Positions 52,439 through 62,298 of a DNA stretch of 64,000 nt are shown piece after piece; the first letter of the stretch is position 1; each line of letters begins with the position of its first letter. The position numbers were made by a program, and so were the translations under genes. Below the pieces are notes generated by a model that saw nothing but the letters and a program-made list of their open reading frames with translations, did not search any database and was not told where the DNA came from. Location: positions 62,001 to 126,000 of the forward strand of contig JAHJQQ010000011.1 in assembly GCA_018819175.1 (NCBI GenBank), in the 5' to 3' direction. This stretch comes from Gammaproteobacteria bacterium. GTDB lineage: Bacteria; Pseudomonadota; Gammaproteobacteria; Thiohalobacterales; Thiohalobacteraceae.

Positions 52439-52569
52439 GCCACGGAATCACACGGAAAAACCCGGACCAGATCATAAGCTTCACGCCGGCACTGCCATTA
52501 CCCGCAAGGGGGTGAATAGTCGTTTCAGGAATGCGCTGTGTTTCAGTGTCTTCCGTGTGATTCCGTGGC
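52439..52569. repeat. 19-bp perfect inverted repeat where ctaA is expected
   Basis: GCCACGGAATCACACGGAA (52439-52457) is exactly mirrored at 52551-52569, spacer 93 bases. The 257-base gap before ctaB has no reading frame of note. A separate 15-bp inverted site TGATT-N5-AATCA (52588-52602) lies between the repeat and ctaB. Confidence 0.75.
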
Positions 52570-52678
52570 TGAAATGATTATTTAGGTTGATTGTATTAAT
52601 CATAGACTTTGAAGAATAACCGCGAAGCCGGCATGCCTGCATATGCGCCGGAGAGCAGTACAATCAGGGCAGGATTGA

Positions 52679-53596
52679 ATGATGGAGAACGCCGACGTGG
52701 CGACAGCGGTGCAGCAACAAAGCTTGGGTTGGCGTGACTATATCGGTCTATGCAAGCTCAAAGTCGTGGCGTTGATTGTTTTCACGGCCGTCGTCGGAAT
52801 GTTCCTGGCTACGCCGGGTATGGTGCCGTTGGATGTGCTGGTGTTCGGAACTCTCGGTATCGGCATGGCGGCGGCCTCGGCGGCGGCTATCAATCATCTG
52901 GTCGATCAGCATGTGGATGCGCGCATGGCGCGCACCCGCGATCGTCCCTTGCCGACCGGCCACATGAATTCCAGCAGCTGCTTGTGGTTCGCGCTGTCCC
53001 TGGGCGGCTTGGCGATGCTGATACTGGTGTTGTTCGTTAATACGCTGACCGCCGTGCTGACCTTTCTGTCGCTGATCGGCTATGCGGTGGTCTACACCAT
53101 GTATCTGAAACATGCGACGCCGCAGAACATTGTCATCGGTGGGGCGGCCGGCGCCGCACCGCCGGTGTTGGGCTGGACTGCGGTGACCGGGCAGGTCGAT
53201 CCGCATGCCTTGCTGCTGTTCCTGATCATTTTCATCTGGACGCCACCGCATTTCTGGGCACTGGCCATCCACCGGCGTGCTGAATATGCCGCGGTGGAGA
53301 TTCCCATGTTGCCGGTGACCCACGGTGTGCCGTTCACGCGCCTGCAGATTTTGCTCTATACCGTGTTGCTGCTGGCGGTTAGCGTGTTGCCCTATGCCAC
53401 CCATATGAGTGGCCCTTTGTATCTGGCCGGGGCATTGGCGCTGGGACTCGGATTTCTGCGCCATGCTCTGCGTCTGATGCGTAGCGATCAGGCCGCCATG
53501 CCGACCTTCGGCTACTCCATTATCTATTTAATGGGCATCTTCGCCTTCCTGCTGGTCGACCATTACGTCCCGGTTATCAGTGCTTTACTGAAGTAG
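52679..53596 (+). CDS. ctaB: Heme O synthase (protoheme IX farnesyltransferase)
   Basis: Adds the farnesyl group to heme B. 305 residues, about nine membrane segments. Asp-rich motif NHLVDQHVDARMARTRDRPLP and YTMYLKHATPQNIVIGGAAGAAPP, HRRAEYAAVEIPMLPV. Heme A synthase would normally precede it; it does not here. Confidence 0.96.
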   Translation: MMENADVATAVQQQSLGWRDYIGLCKLKVVALIVFTAVVGMFLATPGMVPLDVLVFGTLGIGMAAASAAAINHLVDQHVDARMARTRDRPLPTGHMNSSSCLWFALSLGGLAMLILVLFVNTLTAVLTFLSLIGYAVVYTMYLKHATPQNIVIGGAAGAAPPVLGWTAVTGQVDPHALLLFLIIFIWTPPHFWALAIHRRAEYAAVEIPMLPVTHGVPFTRLQILLYTVLLLAVSVLPYATHMSGPLYLAGALALGLGFLRHALRLMRSDQAAMPTFGYSIIYLMGIFAFLLVDHYVPVISALLK

Positions 53597-53839
53597 TCCC
53601 GGCAATGGAATGTATCGCCGGTGGCGTGCATCTCATCGTCTACACTTCTAATCTTGTGATTCATAAGGTGCTTGCGGAATTTGCGGGGTCGCCCTGATGG
53701 TCAGCTGGGACCTTCATCTGCTCCGGGGGTTTGCCAGTAGTATGTCCGTATATTAGAATGTCCTGATATTTTTCTTCGGCGTCAGGGTCCCCGTGCGCCG
53801 GTAATTCAGCATGATGTAAGAAATAGAAAGAGGCTATTT

Positions 53840-55294
53840 ATGGCACAGGGTGCAGTATTGGGTACTCAACAGTACAACTATGCCGTCATACGCAAGTTTT
53901 CGGTCATGGCGTTGGTATGGGGTCTGCTCGGCATGGCCGCCGGTTTATATGCCGCCCTGGAACTGGCCTATCCCTTGCTGAACATGGGCATCCCGGAGAT
54001 CACCTTCGGCCGACTGCGTCCGGTGCATACCACGCTGGTGATTTTCGGTTTCGGCGGTAGCGCGTTGTTCGCGACCTCTTATTATGTTGTGCAGCGTACC
54101 TGTCAGGCACGCCTGTACAGCGACTCGCTGGCGACCTTCACCTTCTGGGGTTGGCAATCGGCGGTTGCCCTTGGCGCCATCAGTTACATGCTGGGTTACA
54201 CCCAGGCGAAGGAATATGCCGAGTTCGAATGGCCGATTGATCTGTTGATCACGGTGGTTTGGGTGGCCTATTTCTGGGTCTACGTGCAAACCCTCAAGCG
54301 TCGTTCGCAGCCGCATATCTATGTTGCCAACTGGTTCTACCTGGCCTTTATTCTGGCAACGGCCATTCTGCATATCTTCAATAACATCTCTGTACCGGTA
54401 GGCATGTTTACGCTGAAGTCCTATTCCATGTACTCGGGCGTACAGGATGCGATGACCCAGTGGTGGTACGGCCATAACGCCGTCGGTTTCTTCCTGACCG
54501 CCGCCTTCCTCGGCATGATGTATTACTTCGTGCCCAAACAGGCCGGTCGTCCGGTGTATTCCTACCGCCTGTCCATTATCCATTTCTGGGCGTTGTCGTT
54601 CCTCTATATGTGGGTGGGCGCGCATCATCTGCATTGGACCGCGTTGCCGGATTGGACTTCCACGCTGGCCGCGACCTTCTCGATCATGCTGCTGCTGCCG
54701 TCCTGGGGCGGCATGATCAACGGCATCATGACCCTGTCGGGTGCCTGGAACAAACTGCGCACGGATCCGATCATGTTGTTCCTGATCACTGCGCTGTCGT
54801 TCTACGGCATGTCTACCTTCGAAGGTCCGTTGATGTCCCTGAAGAGCGTGAACGCGCTGTCGCATTACACCGACTGGACCATCGGTCATGTGCATTCCGG
54901 TGCGCTGGGCTGGGTGGCCATGATCTCGTTCGGCTCGTTCTATCACATGATCCCGCGTCTGTATGACACCAAGCTCTACAGTACGCGTCTGGTGTATGTG
55001 CATTTCTATCTGGCCACCATCGGCATTGTGCTGTACATCACCGCGATGTGGGTTGCCGGTATCGGTCAGGGTCTGTTGCTGCGCGCCTTTGATGATTTCG
55101 GCTCCTTGGCGTACACCTTCATCGAGACCGTCAGCTTCCTGCATAAGCCTTATGTGGTGCGTGCGCTGGGTGGTGGGTTCTTTGTCTCCGGCGTGCTGGT
55201 GATGGCCTATAACATTTTCATGACCATCCGCCAGGCGAGTAGAGAAGAGGCGGCGATCGAGGCCAAGTTGGCGGCCAAGCTGGCGCGTGCCTAA
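53840..55294 (+). CDS. ccoN: cbb3-type cytochrome c oxidase subunit I
   Basis: High-affinity terminal oxidase core, 484 residues. Seen: RPVHTTLVIFGFGGSALFAT (heme His), WWYGHNAVGFFLTAAFLGMM (CuB His and nearby Tyr region), VGAHHLHWTALPDW (paired His) and TIGHVHSGALGWVAM (heme His pair). GAAAGAGG lies before the ATG. In the 243-base upstream gap I found no convincing FNR/ANR box. Confidence 0.97.
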   Translation: MAQGAVLGTQQYNYAVIRKFSVMALVWGLLGMAAGLYAALELAYPLLNMGIPEITFGRLRPVHTTLVIFGFGGSALFATSYYVVQRTCQARLYSDSLATFTFWGWQSAVALGAISYMLGYTQAKEYAEFEWPIDLLITVVWVAYFWVYVQTLKRRSQPHIYVANWFYLAFILATAILHIFNNISVPVGMFTLKSYSMYSGVQDAMTQWWYGHNAVGFFLTAAFLGMMYYFVPKQAGRPVYSYRLSIIHFWALSFLYMWVGAHHLHWTALPDWTSTLAATFSIMLLLPSWGGMINGIMTLSGAWNKLRTDPIMLFLITALSFYGMSTFEGPLMSLKSVNALSHYTDWTIGHVHSGALGWVAMISFGSFYHMIPRLYDTKLYSTRLVYVHFYLATIGIVLYITAMWVAGIGQGLLLRAFDDFGSLAYTFIETVSFLHKPYVVRALGGGFFVSGVLVMAYNIFMTIRQASREEAAIEAKLAAKLARA

Positions 55295-55314
55295 AAATTC
55301 CGGGGAATTGAACA

Positions 55315-56052
55315 GTGAAATTCAAACACGAAAGTATTGAAATCAATGCCGGCCTGCTGATCGCGCTGACGATGGTGGTGATCTCCATCGGTGGTCTGGT
55401 CGAAATTGTGCCGTTGTATTTCATCAAAGACACTGTCGAGCAGGTGGATGGCGTGCGTCCCTACACGCCATTGGAGCTGCGCGGTCGCGATATCTATCAA
55501 CGTGAAGGCTGCTATCTGTGTCATTCACAGATGATCCGTCCGTTCCGCGACGAGCAACTGCGTTACGGTCATTACTCGCTGGCGGCCGAAAGCCAATATG
55601 ATCACCCGTTCCAGTGGGGTTCCAAGCGCACCGGGCCGGATCTGGCGCGGGTCGGCGAAAAATACTCCAACGAGTGGCATGTGGCACATTTGATTGATCC
55701 GCGCGCGGTAGTACCGGAATCCATCATGCCGGGTTATCCCTGGCTGATGCAGCCATTGGATTATGCGGATGTTGCCGATCGCATGCGGGCGCTTAAATTT
55801 GCGGGCGTCCCCTATTCCGAAAACCAGCAGGAATTCGATGCGAATGTGGAAAAGTTCGGTCCGGACGTTGCCAACGAACTGAATATTCTGCGTGCCGAAT
55901 CGAATCTGGTGCAGCAGGCGCAATCCGCCAACTATGACGGTGACCGCGCCAAGCTGACGGAGATGGATGCCTTGGTGGCCTATTTGCAGATGCTGGGTAC
56001 CCTGGTGGATTTCAGTAAATACGACGAAGGCTATTTCGCCGAGTTCCGATGA
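55315..56052 (+). CDS. ccoO: cbb3-type oxidase subunit II, monoheme cytochrome c
   Basis: 245 residues: N-terminal membrane anchor and CYLCHSQMIRP heme-binding motif (CxxCH), then RTGPDLARVGEKYSNEWHVAH and SIMPGYPWL with the Met ligand. Follows ccoN by 20 bases. Confidence 0.96.
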   Translation: MKFKHESIEINAGLLIALTMVVISIGGLVEIVPLYFIKDTVEQVDGVRPYTPLELRGRDIYQREGCYLCHSQMIRPFRDEQLRYGHYSLAAESQYDHPFQWGSKRTGPDLARVGEKYSNEWHVAHLIDPRAVVPESIMPGYPWLMQPLDYADVADRMRALKFAGVPYSENQQEFDANVEKFGPDVANELNILRAESNLVQQAQSANYDGDRAKLTEMDALVAYLQMLGTLVDFSKYDEGYFAEFR

Positions 56053-56081
56053 TCGGCGGATTGCGTGCAGAGTGAAGCTAC

Positions 56082-56288
56082 ATGATTGAAATGCTGCAAT
56101 GGTTGGGTCGTCTGGAGAACAGCAAGATCGTGGCGTTGCTGATTTTTTTCGTGACCTTCTGCGGCATCCTGTTCTACGTATTCACCGGCAAGCAACGCAA
56201 GCAGCGGCTGGAGTCGTACAAATATATTCCGTTCGCCGATGAGGATGATGCCGAGTCGGATGAGACACGCAAGGTAGATAAGCGATGA
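56082..56288 (+). CDS. ccoQ: cbb3-type oxidase subunit CcoQ
   Basis: 68 residues, one membrane helix (IVALLIFFVTFCGILFYVF) followed by a basic then acidic tail; FixQ/CcoQ type that stabilises the complex. The stop overlaps ccoP by four bases. Confidence 0.88.
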   Translation: MIEMLQWLGRLENSKIVALLIFFVTFCGILFYVFTGKQRKQRLESYKYIPFADEDDAESDETRKVDKR

Positions 56289-57211
56289 GCGAAACAAAAA
56301 CGAAACAGCAGGGTGCCGTACAGACCACAGGTCATGCCTGGGACGGCGATATCCAGGAGTTCAATAACCCGCTGCCGCGCTGGTGGCTGTGGTCGTTCTA
56401 CGCCACGGTGGTGTTCTCGGTGTTGTACTGGGTTATCTATCCTGCCTGGCCGGTCGGTAAGGGTTATACCACGGGGTGGTTCAACGACATCACCTATACC
56501 GTGAATGGTGAAGAGCGCAGTCGTCATTGGAATACCCGCTCACTGCTTATTAAAGACATGCAGGAAGGCAAAGAGGCGTTGCTGACCCAGGAATACATGC
56601 AGAAAGTCGAAGCGGCCGATTACCAGCAGATCCTGGCCGATCCTGACATGATGACCTTTGTGCGGTCGGTGACCAAGGGCTTGTTCGGCGATAATTGCGC
56701 GGCTTGTCATGGCGCGGGCGGTGCTGGCGTGATCGGATTGTTCCCGAATCTGGCCGACGACGACTGGTTGTGGGGCGGTAGCGTTGAGGATATCCAGAAT
56801 ACGATTGCGCTGGGACGCAATGGTTATATGCCGGCCTTCGCACGTACCCTCAATGAAGAACAGTTGGATGATGTCAGCCTCTATGTCCTCAGTCTGTCCG
56901 GCCATGAAGTGCCCGCGGACAAGTTGATGCGCGGTAAACAATTGTTCACCGGCGAAGCGGGTGGTTGTTACTACTGTCACACCGCCCAGGGTACCGGGCT
57001 GAAATCGCAGGGCGCCGCGAATCTGACCGATAACATCTGGACCATTGCCGATGTGCCGAGTCAGGCCGAGCTGGCGGGTAAGGCCGCTGTGGTCAAGGAA
57101 GTTATCCGCAATGGCGTCAATCGTGTCATGCCTGCCTGGGAGAATCGTCTGGATGAGAATCAGATAAAACTCCTTACCGTGTACGTGCATGAACTCGGCG
57201 GAGGGCAGTGA
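56285..57211 (+). CDS. ccoP: cbb3-type oxidase subunit III, diheme cytochrome c
   Basis: 308 residues. N-terminal GHAWDGDIQEFNNPLPRWWL, a membrane helix, then two heme motifs, CAACH and CYYCH. The last structural gene; a 101-base gap precedes ccoG. Confidence 0.96.
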   Translation: MSETKTKQQGAVQTTGHAWDGDIQEFNNPLPRWWLWSFYATVVFSVLYWVIYPAWPVGKGYTTGWFNDITYTVNGEERSRHWNTRSLLIKDMQEGKEALLTQEYMQKVEAADYQQILADPDMMTFVRSVTKGLFGDNCAACHGAGGAGVIGLFPNLADDDWLWGGSVEDIQNTIALGRNGYMPAFARTLNEEQLDDVSLYVLSLSGHEVPADKLMRGKQLFTGEAGGCYYCHTAQGTGLKSQGAANLTDNIWTIADVPSQAELAGKAAVVKEVIRNGVNRVMPAWENRLDENQIKLLTVYVHELGGGQ

Positions 57212-57312
57212 ATGAGTGTCGAGTAAGTTCTTTTGGATTCTGGGCGGCGCAGTTTTTTACAAGCGAGCGTCTGCGGATCCAGCACTCGGCGCTCGGTACG
57301 CTGTACTGAGGC

Positions 57313-58731
57313 ATGGCTGGCGGCACATCTCAAGAGCTCTACCAGACACGCATTCCGATCTATCCCCGATCGGTCAAGGGGCGTTTTCGGACGCTTAAAT
57401 GGGGCATCCTTGCCCTTGCCTATGGTGTTTATTTTCTCTTGCCCTGGTTGCGTTGGGATCGCGCCATGGGGATTCCGCAAGCCGTCGCTTTTGATATCGA
57501 AAGCCGGCGTTTCTATCTGTTCGATCTGGTCGTGCATGCGCAGGATATCTTCTGGCTGGCCGGCCTGCTGGTGATCGCGGCGCTGCTGCTGTTTTTCGTC
57601 ACCGGTATCGCCGGGCGCGTGTTCTGCGGCTACTTTTGTTTCCAGACGCTCTGGACCGATGTTTATATCCTGATCGAACGCCTGGTGCAGGGTGAGCGAC
57701 CGGCGCGCATCCGTTTGGATAAGCAGTCTTGGAACGGCGAAAAGATTGCCAAGAAACTGCTGACACATCTGCTGTGGTTGCTGGTGGGTTTCTGGACTGG
57801 CTTCACCTTTACGCTGTACTGGGGTAATGCGCCGGGACTGTTTATGCAGTTCTTCTCCGGCACGGCGCCCTTCCCGGCGTATGCCACCACCCTGTTCCTG
57901 ATGCTGACAACCTACGTGATGGCGGGGTTGGCGCGTGAGCAGGTCTGTACTTACATGTGCCCCTATGCGCGTTTTCAAGGCGCGATGTTCGATCGTGACA
58001 CCTTGATCGTGGCCTATGACGAAAAGCGCGGTGAGGGCGAGGCCGGACGACATAAAATCGCGCGTGGCTTCAAGTCGCATGATGATCGTCAGATCGAGGG
58101 TGCGGGAGACTGTATTGATTGCGGTTACTGTGTGCAGGTCTGTCCGACCGGTATCGATATCCGCAATGGCATGCAGTATCAATGCATCTCCTGCGCATTA
58201 TGCATTGATGCCTGCGACACCATTATGGATTCCCTGGGTTGGGAACGGGGTCTGATCAAATATACCTCCGAAGTGGCGCAGCAGGGTGAAAAAACGCGTT
58301 TCTTCAAGGCCAAGAATATCGGCTATGGCTTGGCTGTGATCGGTAGCCTGGTCGCATTGATCATGAGCATTGTCGGGCAAGTGCCGCTGGAATTCAGCGT
58401 CTCGCAGATTCGTCAGCCACTGTTTGTGCAAATGTCGGATGGTCGCGTGCAGAATACCTATGAGATCAAAATCAATAACAAGTCCCAGCAGGTCATACCC
58501 TTTGAGGTCGAACTGGCTGGTTTGGATGGCGCCGAATTGGATTTCGGTCAGCTGGTGCATCTGCAGCTTCAGCCCGAACAGAGTCTGCGTCTCCTTGCGC
58601 GCGTGCGCCGCTTGCCTCAGGTGCAACAAACCGGCCCGCAGGCATTTCAGTTCATAGTGCGCCCGCAGGCGGATACGGGTCTGCCGGAACTGCAGCAACC
58701 GGCATTCTTCTATATCTCCGGGATGCGTTGA
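57313..58731 (+). CDS. ccoG: CcoG/RdxA-type membrane ferredoxin
   Basis: 472 residues. Membrane protein with five or so helices, FCGYFCFQTLWTD and CTYMCPYARFQGAMFD, then two 4Fe-4S motifs (CIDCGYCVQVCPTG and CISCALCIDACD) and a C-terminal Ig-like domain. CcoG has been linked to copper reduction in cbb3 assembly. The stop overlaps the fixH-like start. Confidence 0.95.
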   Translation: MAGGTSQELYQTRIPIYPRSVKGRFRTLKWGILALAYGVYFLLPWLRWDRAMGIPQAVAFDIESRRFYLFDLVVHAQDIFWLAGLLVIAALLLFFVTGIAGRVFCGYFCFQTLWTDVYILIERLVQGERPARIRLDKQSWNGEKIAKKLLTHLLWLLVGFWTGFTFTLYWGNAPGLFMQFFSGTAPFPAYATTLFLMLTTYVMAGLAREQVCTYMCPYARFQGAMFDRDTLIVAYDEKRGEGEAGRHKIARGFKSHDDRQIEGAGDCIDCGYCVQVCPTGIDIRNGMQYQCISCALCIDACDTIMDSLGWERGLIKYTSEVAQQGEKTRFFKAKNIGYGLAVIGSLVALIMSIVGQVPLEFSVSQIRQPLFVQMSDGRVQNTYEIKINNKSQQVIPFEVELAGLDGAELDFGQLVHLQLQPEQSLRLLARVRRLPQVQQTGPQAFQFIVRPQADTGLPELQQPAFFYISGMR

Positions 58732-59534
58732 GTATGCAGGTGCTACTGACAATCCCCTTCGGCGTTACCCTGCAAATTCTGGTGTTCCTGATGTTGCGGC
58801 GGGTGTTGCGCATGCAGGCCAAGGCCGCCGCATTGATTGTGGCCTTGGCATCGATCGCCTTGTATGTGCCGTATGCCATTCTCGATTGGCCCGGTGCCGA
58901 TGTGCTTGCGTTGCATCTCGCAATCTATCTGGTCGCCGCGTATGCCTTAGGCTTGATCACGGGATATCGTGATGCGAGCGCGGCAGGGGAAGCCAAATTT
59001 CACTGGGCGCCAACGTTGATCATCGCTTTCTTTGTGGTGTTGGTGTTATTCGATTCGGTACTGGTGGTGGTCGCCACGCGCGGATTGCCCGAACCGGTCG
59101 CGCGGGTGCTATTGCCACAGACACAGAATCAGCGCGATATCAGTTCGGCGTTTCCGGGTGTCGTGGATAAGAATTTCCAAAAGAAAGAGGCGCTGTATAA
59201 CGACTATCTGAAGCAGGCCCAGCATCAGCAGGCACGCGGCTGGTTGGTGCAGAAGGGTTGGTTGACGCCGGTGCGGGTCGGGCAGCCTGCGCAATTCCAG
59301 GTGACCGTGAATGATCGCACCGGTGCTGGCGTGCAAGGCGCCCTGGTACAAGGCAGCTTCCTGCGTCCGGCCGATACCCGTCTGGATCAGCGCTTCGAGC
59401 TTGCTGAATCAAGTCCGGGTGTTTATCAGGGTGAATTGGTCATGCCGGCTCCAGGTGATTGGGATCTGGTGCTGGAGATCCGCAAAGGTGATGAGCTGCA
59501 CGAAGTCCGCGCCAAAACGGCAGTAGCCGAATGA
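58728..59534 (+). CDS. FixH-like protein with extra N-terminal membrane domain
   Basis: 268 residues (TTG 58728) or 266 (ATG 58734). The C-terminal half (VVDKNFQKKEALYNDYLKQ, then SFLRPADTRLDQRFEL and GVYQGELVMPAPGDWDLVL) is FixH. The N-terminal 120 residues carry about four membrane helices, whereas classical FixH (about 160 residues) has one. FixH with CcoI is needed for cbb3 maturation, probably in copper delivery. Confidence 0.85.
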   Translation: MSMQVLLTIPFGVTLQILVFLMLRRVLRMQAKAAALIVALASIALYVPYAILDWPGADVLALHLAIYLVAAYALGLITGYRDASAAGEAKFHWAPTLIIAFFVVLVLFDSVLVVVATRGLPEPVARVLLPQTQNQRDISSAFPGVVDKNFQKKEALYNDYLKQAQHQQARGWLVQKGWLTPVRVGQPAQFQVTVNDRTGAGVQGALVQGSFLRPADTRLDQRFELAESSPGVYQGELVMPAPGDWDLVLEIRKGDELHEVRAKTAVAE

Positions 59535-59560
59535 CAGTCTCCTTCAGATAAGATGCTGCC

Positions 59561-62044
59561 ATGAATGTCATTAGAGAATCCGTTCCTGCTGAACCCGCCA
59601 ACGCGGCGCAGGAATGTTTTCATTGTGGTTTGCCCGTGCCGAAGGGAAGCCATTATCACGTGACAATCGATAATGCTGTCCGGCCTATGTGCTGCCCCGG
59701 CTGTGAGGCGGTCGCCAGCAGTATTGTCAAAGCGGGGCTGACCGACTTCTATCGTTATCGCACCGAAACCTCGCGTACCGCTCAGGCATTGGTGCCTGAG
59801 GCGCTGCGTCAGCTGGAACTCTACGACCGGCCGGAAATTCAGCAGACTTTCGTCAGTGTTGATCCGCAACATCAACGCGAGGCGTCGCTCATTCTTGAGG
59901 GTATCGTTTGTGCCGCCTGTGTCTGGCTGAACGAACGCCATGTTGGGCGTTTGCCCGGCGTGATCGAATTCCAGGTCAACTACGCGACGCATCGCGCGCG
60001 CGTGAAATGGGACGACAGTAAAACCCATCTCAGTGAAATTCTGCGTGCCATTGGCGATATCGGCTATATCGCGCATCCGTTCGATCCCGGTCGCCAGGAA
60101 GCAGTGTTCAAACAGGAACGCCGTCAAGCGCTGCGGCGGGTCGCCGTGGCCGGGCTGGGCATGATGCAGGTGATGATGATCGCGGTCGCGCTGTATGCCG
60201 GCGATTATTCGGGCATGGATGCCGGGCTAGAACAGTTCTTGCGCTGGGTGAGTCTGCTCATTGCGTTGCCCGTTGTGGTGTATTCCGCGCGGCCGTTTTT
60301 TCAGGCGGCCTGGCGTGATTTGCGTTATCGCCAGCTTGGCATGGATGTGCCGGTGGCCTTGGCTATCGGTGGCGCCTTTATCGCCAGCGTCTGGCACACC
60401 GTCATCAATGCGGGCGAAATCTATTTCGACTCCGTGACCATGTTCAGCTTCTTCCTGCTCACCGGGCGTTATCTGGAAATGATCGCACGGCATCGTGCGG
60501 GGCAGGCGGCCGAGGAGCTGGTGCGACTGTTGCCGGCCACGGCAACGCGCATCACCGCGGACGGTGACGAACTGGTTGCCGTGGCGGAATTGCAGCCGGG
60601 CGATCGAGTGCGCATCAAGCCAGGCGAAACCGTGCCGGCGGATGGCTGCGTCGTCAGTGGTATCAGTTCGGTAGATGAGGCATTGCTGACCGGTGAAAGC
60701 CTGCCTTTGCCACGTCGGGTGGGTGATGCGCTGATCGGTGGTACGGTGAATATTGAAAGCCCGCTGATTATGGCAGTGGAGAAGGTCGGTAGTGAAACGG
60801 TGTTATCGGCTATTGTGCGTCTGCTGGATCGCGCGCAGTCAGAGAAGCCGTATCTCGCACAGCTCGCCGACAGGGTTGCGGGTTGGTTTATTGCGGTTCT
60901 CTTGGTGCTGGCATCGGCGGTGGCCTGGTACTGGTGGCAGGTTGATCCCGAGCGTGCCTTTGCCATCACCCTGTCAGTATTGGTCGTCACCTGTCCTTGC
61001 GCCTTATCCTTGGCGACGCCGGTTGCGCTGACGGCGGCGACGGGTGCCTTGACGCGTTTAGGCGTGCTGACAACGCGTAGTCATGCGCTCGAAACCCTGG
61101 CGCGGGTGACGCATCTGGTGTTCGACAAGACCGGCACGCTCACCGAGGGTCGTCTTAAGTTGACGCAGATCGTGCGTCTAGGTGCCTTGACACGCGATCG
61201 TTGCCAGGCACTCGCCGCGGCGCTGGAACAGGGATCGGAGCACCCGCTGGCGCAGGCCTTGACCGCGGCCGTGGATACTCAACGCCTCGCCGTCAGTGAT
61301 CAGCGCGCTGTGCCGGGTGAGGGTATTGAAGGTGATGTGCAGGGCACGCTCTATCGCATCGGCACGCGTGAATTCGTGTTGGGGCTGGGCGGTCGTCGCG
61401 CGATTGAGTTACCGGAATCGTTGCAGGATACGATCGGTACCGTGGTTTATCTCGGCGACAATCGCGGGCTGTTGGCGGGTTTCGTCTTCGAGGATCAGAT
61501 TCGCGCCGGTGCCGCGGATGCCGTGGCTGAATTGCAGCGACTGGGTATTGAGGTGCAACTGCTGAGTGGTGACGGCGAGCGTCCGGTGCAGCATGCCGCC
61601 AAGCTGCTGGGGATCGCTAACGCCGAGGCGCGCCTGCGGCCGGCCGATAAGCTGGCGCGTTTGCAGGCGCTGCAATCCACCGGCGCTGTTGTCGCCATGG
61701 TCGGTGACGGCGTGAATGATGCGCCGGTGTTGGCCGCGGCCCAGGTGTCATTGGCGATGGGCAGTGGCACCCAGTTGGCTGCCGCGGCCGCAGATATGGT
61801 GTTGCTGTCCGAGCGGTTGCCACATCTGGCGCAGGCCGTGGTGATGGCGCGCAAGACACGGACGATCATTCGGCAGAATCTTGCCTGGGCTCTGCTCTAC
61901 AATCTATTGACCGTACCCTTGGCGGCCGCAGGCTGGTTGGCGCCCTGGATGGCGGCTATCGGCATGTCGGCGAGTTCCTTGCTGGTGGTGGTGAATGCCC
62001 TGCGTCTGCGCGAACCACGCGCGACGGGTGATAACAGGCACTAG
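59561..62044 (+). CDS. ccoI: Copper-transporting P-type ATPase CcoI/FixI
   Basis: 827 residues. N-terminal Cys-rich segment (CFHCGLPVPKG, CCPGCEAV), an HMA domain with GIVCAACVW, then membrane helices with the CPC metal motif (VVTCPCALSLATPV), phosphorylation site DKTGTLT, and GDGVNDAPVLAAAQVSLAMG. Moves copper for cbb3 assembly rather than general detoxification. Three bases before ccoS. Confidence 0.96.
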   Translation: MNVIRESVPAEPANAAQECFHCGLPVPKGSHYHVTIDNAVRPMCCPGCEAVASSIVKAGLTDFYRYRTETSRTAQALVPEALRQLELYDRPEIQQTFVSVDPQHQREASLILEGIVCAACVWLNERHVGRLPGVIEFQVNYATHRARVKWDDSKTHLSEILRAIGDIGYIAHPFDPGRQEAVFKQERRQALRRVAVAGLGMMQVMMIAVALYAGDYSGMDAGLEQFLRWVSLLIALPVVVYSARPFFQAAWRDLRYRQLGMDVPVALAIGGAFIASVWHTVINAGEIYFDSVTMFSFFLLTGRYLEMIARHRAGQAAEELVRLLPATATRITADGDELVAVAELQPGDRVRIKPGETVPADGCVVSGISSVDEALLTGESLPLPRRVGDALIGGTVNIESPLIMAVEKVGSETVLSAIVRLLDRAQSEKPYLAQLADRVAGWFIAVLLVLASAVAWYWWQVDPERAFAITLSVLVVTCPCALSLATPVALTAATGALTRLGVLTTRSHALETLARVTHLVFDKTGTLTEGRLKLTQIVRLGALTRDRCQALAAALEQGSEHPLAQALTAAVDTQRLAVSDQRAVPGEGIEGDVQGTLYRIGTREFVLGLGGRRAIELPESLQDTIGTVVYLGDNRGLLAGFVFEDQIRAGAADAVAELQRLGIEVQLLSGDGERPVQHAAKLLGIANAEARLRPADKLARLQALQSTGAVVAMVGDGVNDAPVLAAAQVSLAMGSGTQLAAAAADMVLLSERLPHLAQAVVMARKTRTIIRQNLAWALLYNLLTVPLAAAGWLAPWMAAIGMSASSLLVVVNALRLREPRATGDNRH

Positions 62045-62047
62045 TCT

Positions 62048-62251
62048 ATGGATATTCTGTATTTACTGATCCCACTCGCGGTGATCATCATGATCGTGGC
62101 CGGTGCCGCCTTCATGTGGGCGGTAAAAAGTGGTCAATACGAAGACCTGGAAGGGCCGGCGCATAGAATCCTGATGGACGACGATGATCCACGGATTCCG
62201 GGTAAGGGCGCCAAGTCGGATACGGATGGGTTGAAGGATGATCCGTCTTAA
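62048..62251 (+). CDS. ccoS: cbb3 oxidase maturation protein CcoS
   Basis: 67 residues, one membrane helix (LYLLIPLAVIIMIVAGAAFMWAV), then KSGQYEDLEGPAHRILMDDD, the conserved CcoS block. Confidence 0.94.
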   Translation: MDILYLLIPLAVIIMIVAGAAFMWAVKSGQYEDLEGPAHRILMDDDDPRIPGKGAKSDTDGLKDDPS

Positions 62252-62298
62252 TATAAGATTTCGCTAATATTTAAGCCTTGCCGCAGGTGCGAAACGCC

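Noticed and set aside
53640..53680. TTGTGATTCATAAG considered as an FNR/ANR box before ccoN
   Set aside because: It does not match TTGAT-N4-ATCAA in either half well enough.
53945..55144. 399-residue frame antisense to ccoN
   Set aside because: Composition is Gln/His/Arg-rich as expected for the complement of a membrane protein gene; ccoN is certain.
57216..57398. 60-residue GTG frame between ccoP and ccoG
   Set aside because: The first residues look membrane-like, but it runs into ccoG out of frame, lacks a ribosome site and has a poor C-terminus. The ccoP-ccoG gap is more likely leader sequence.
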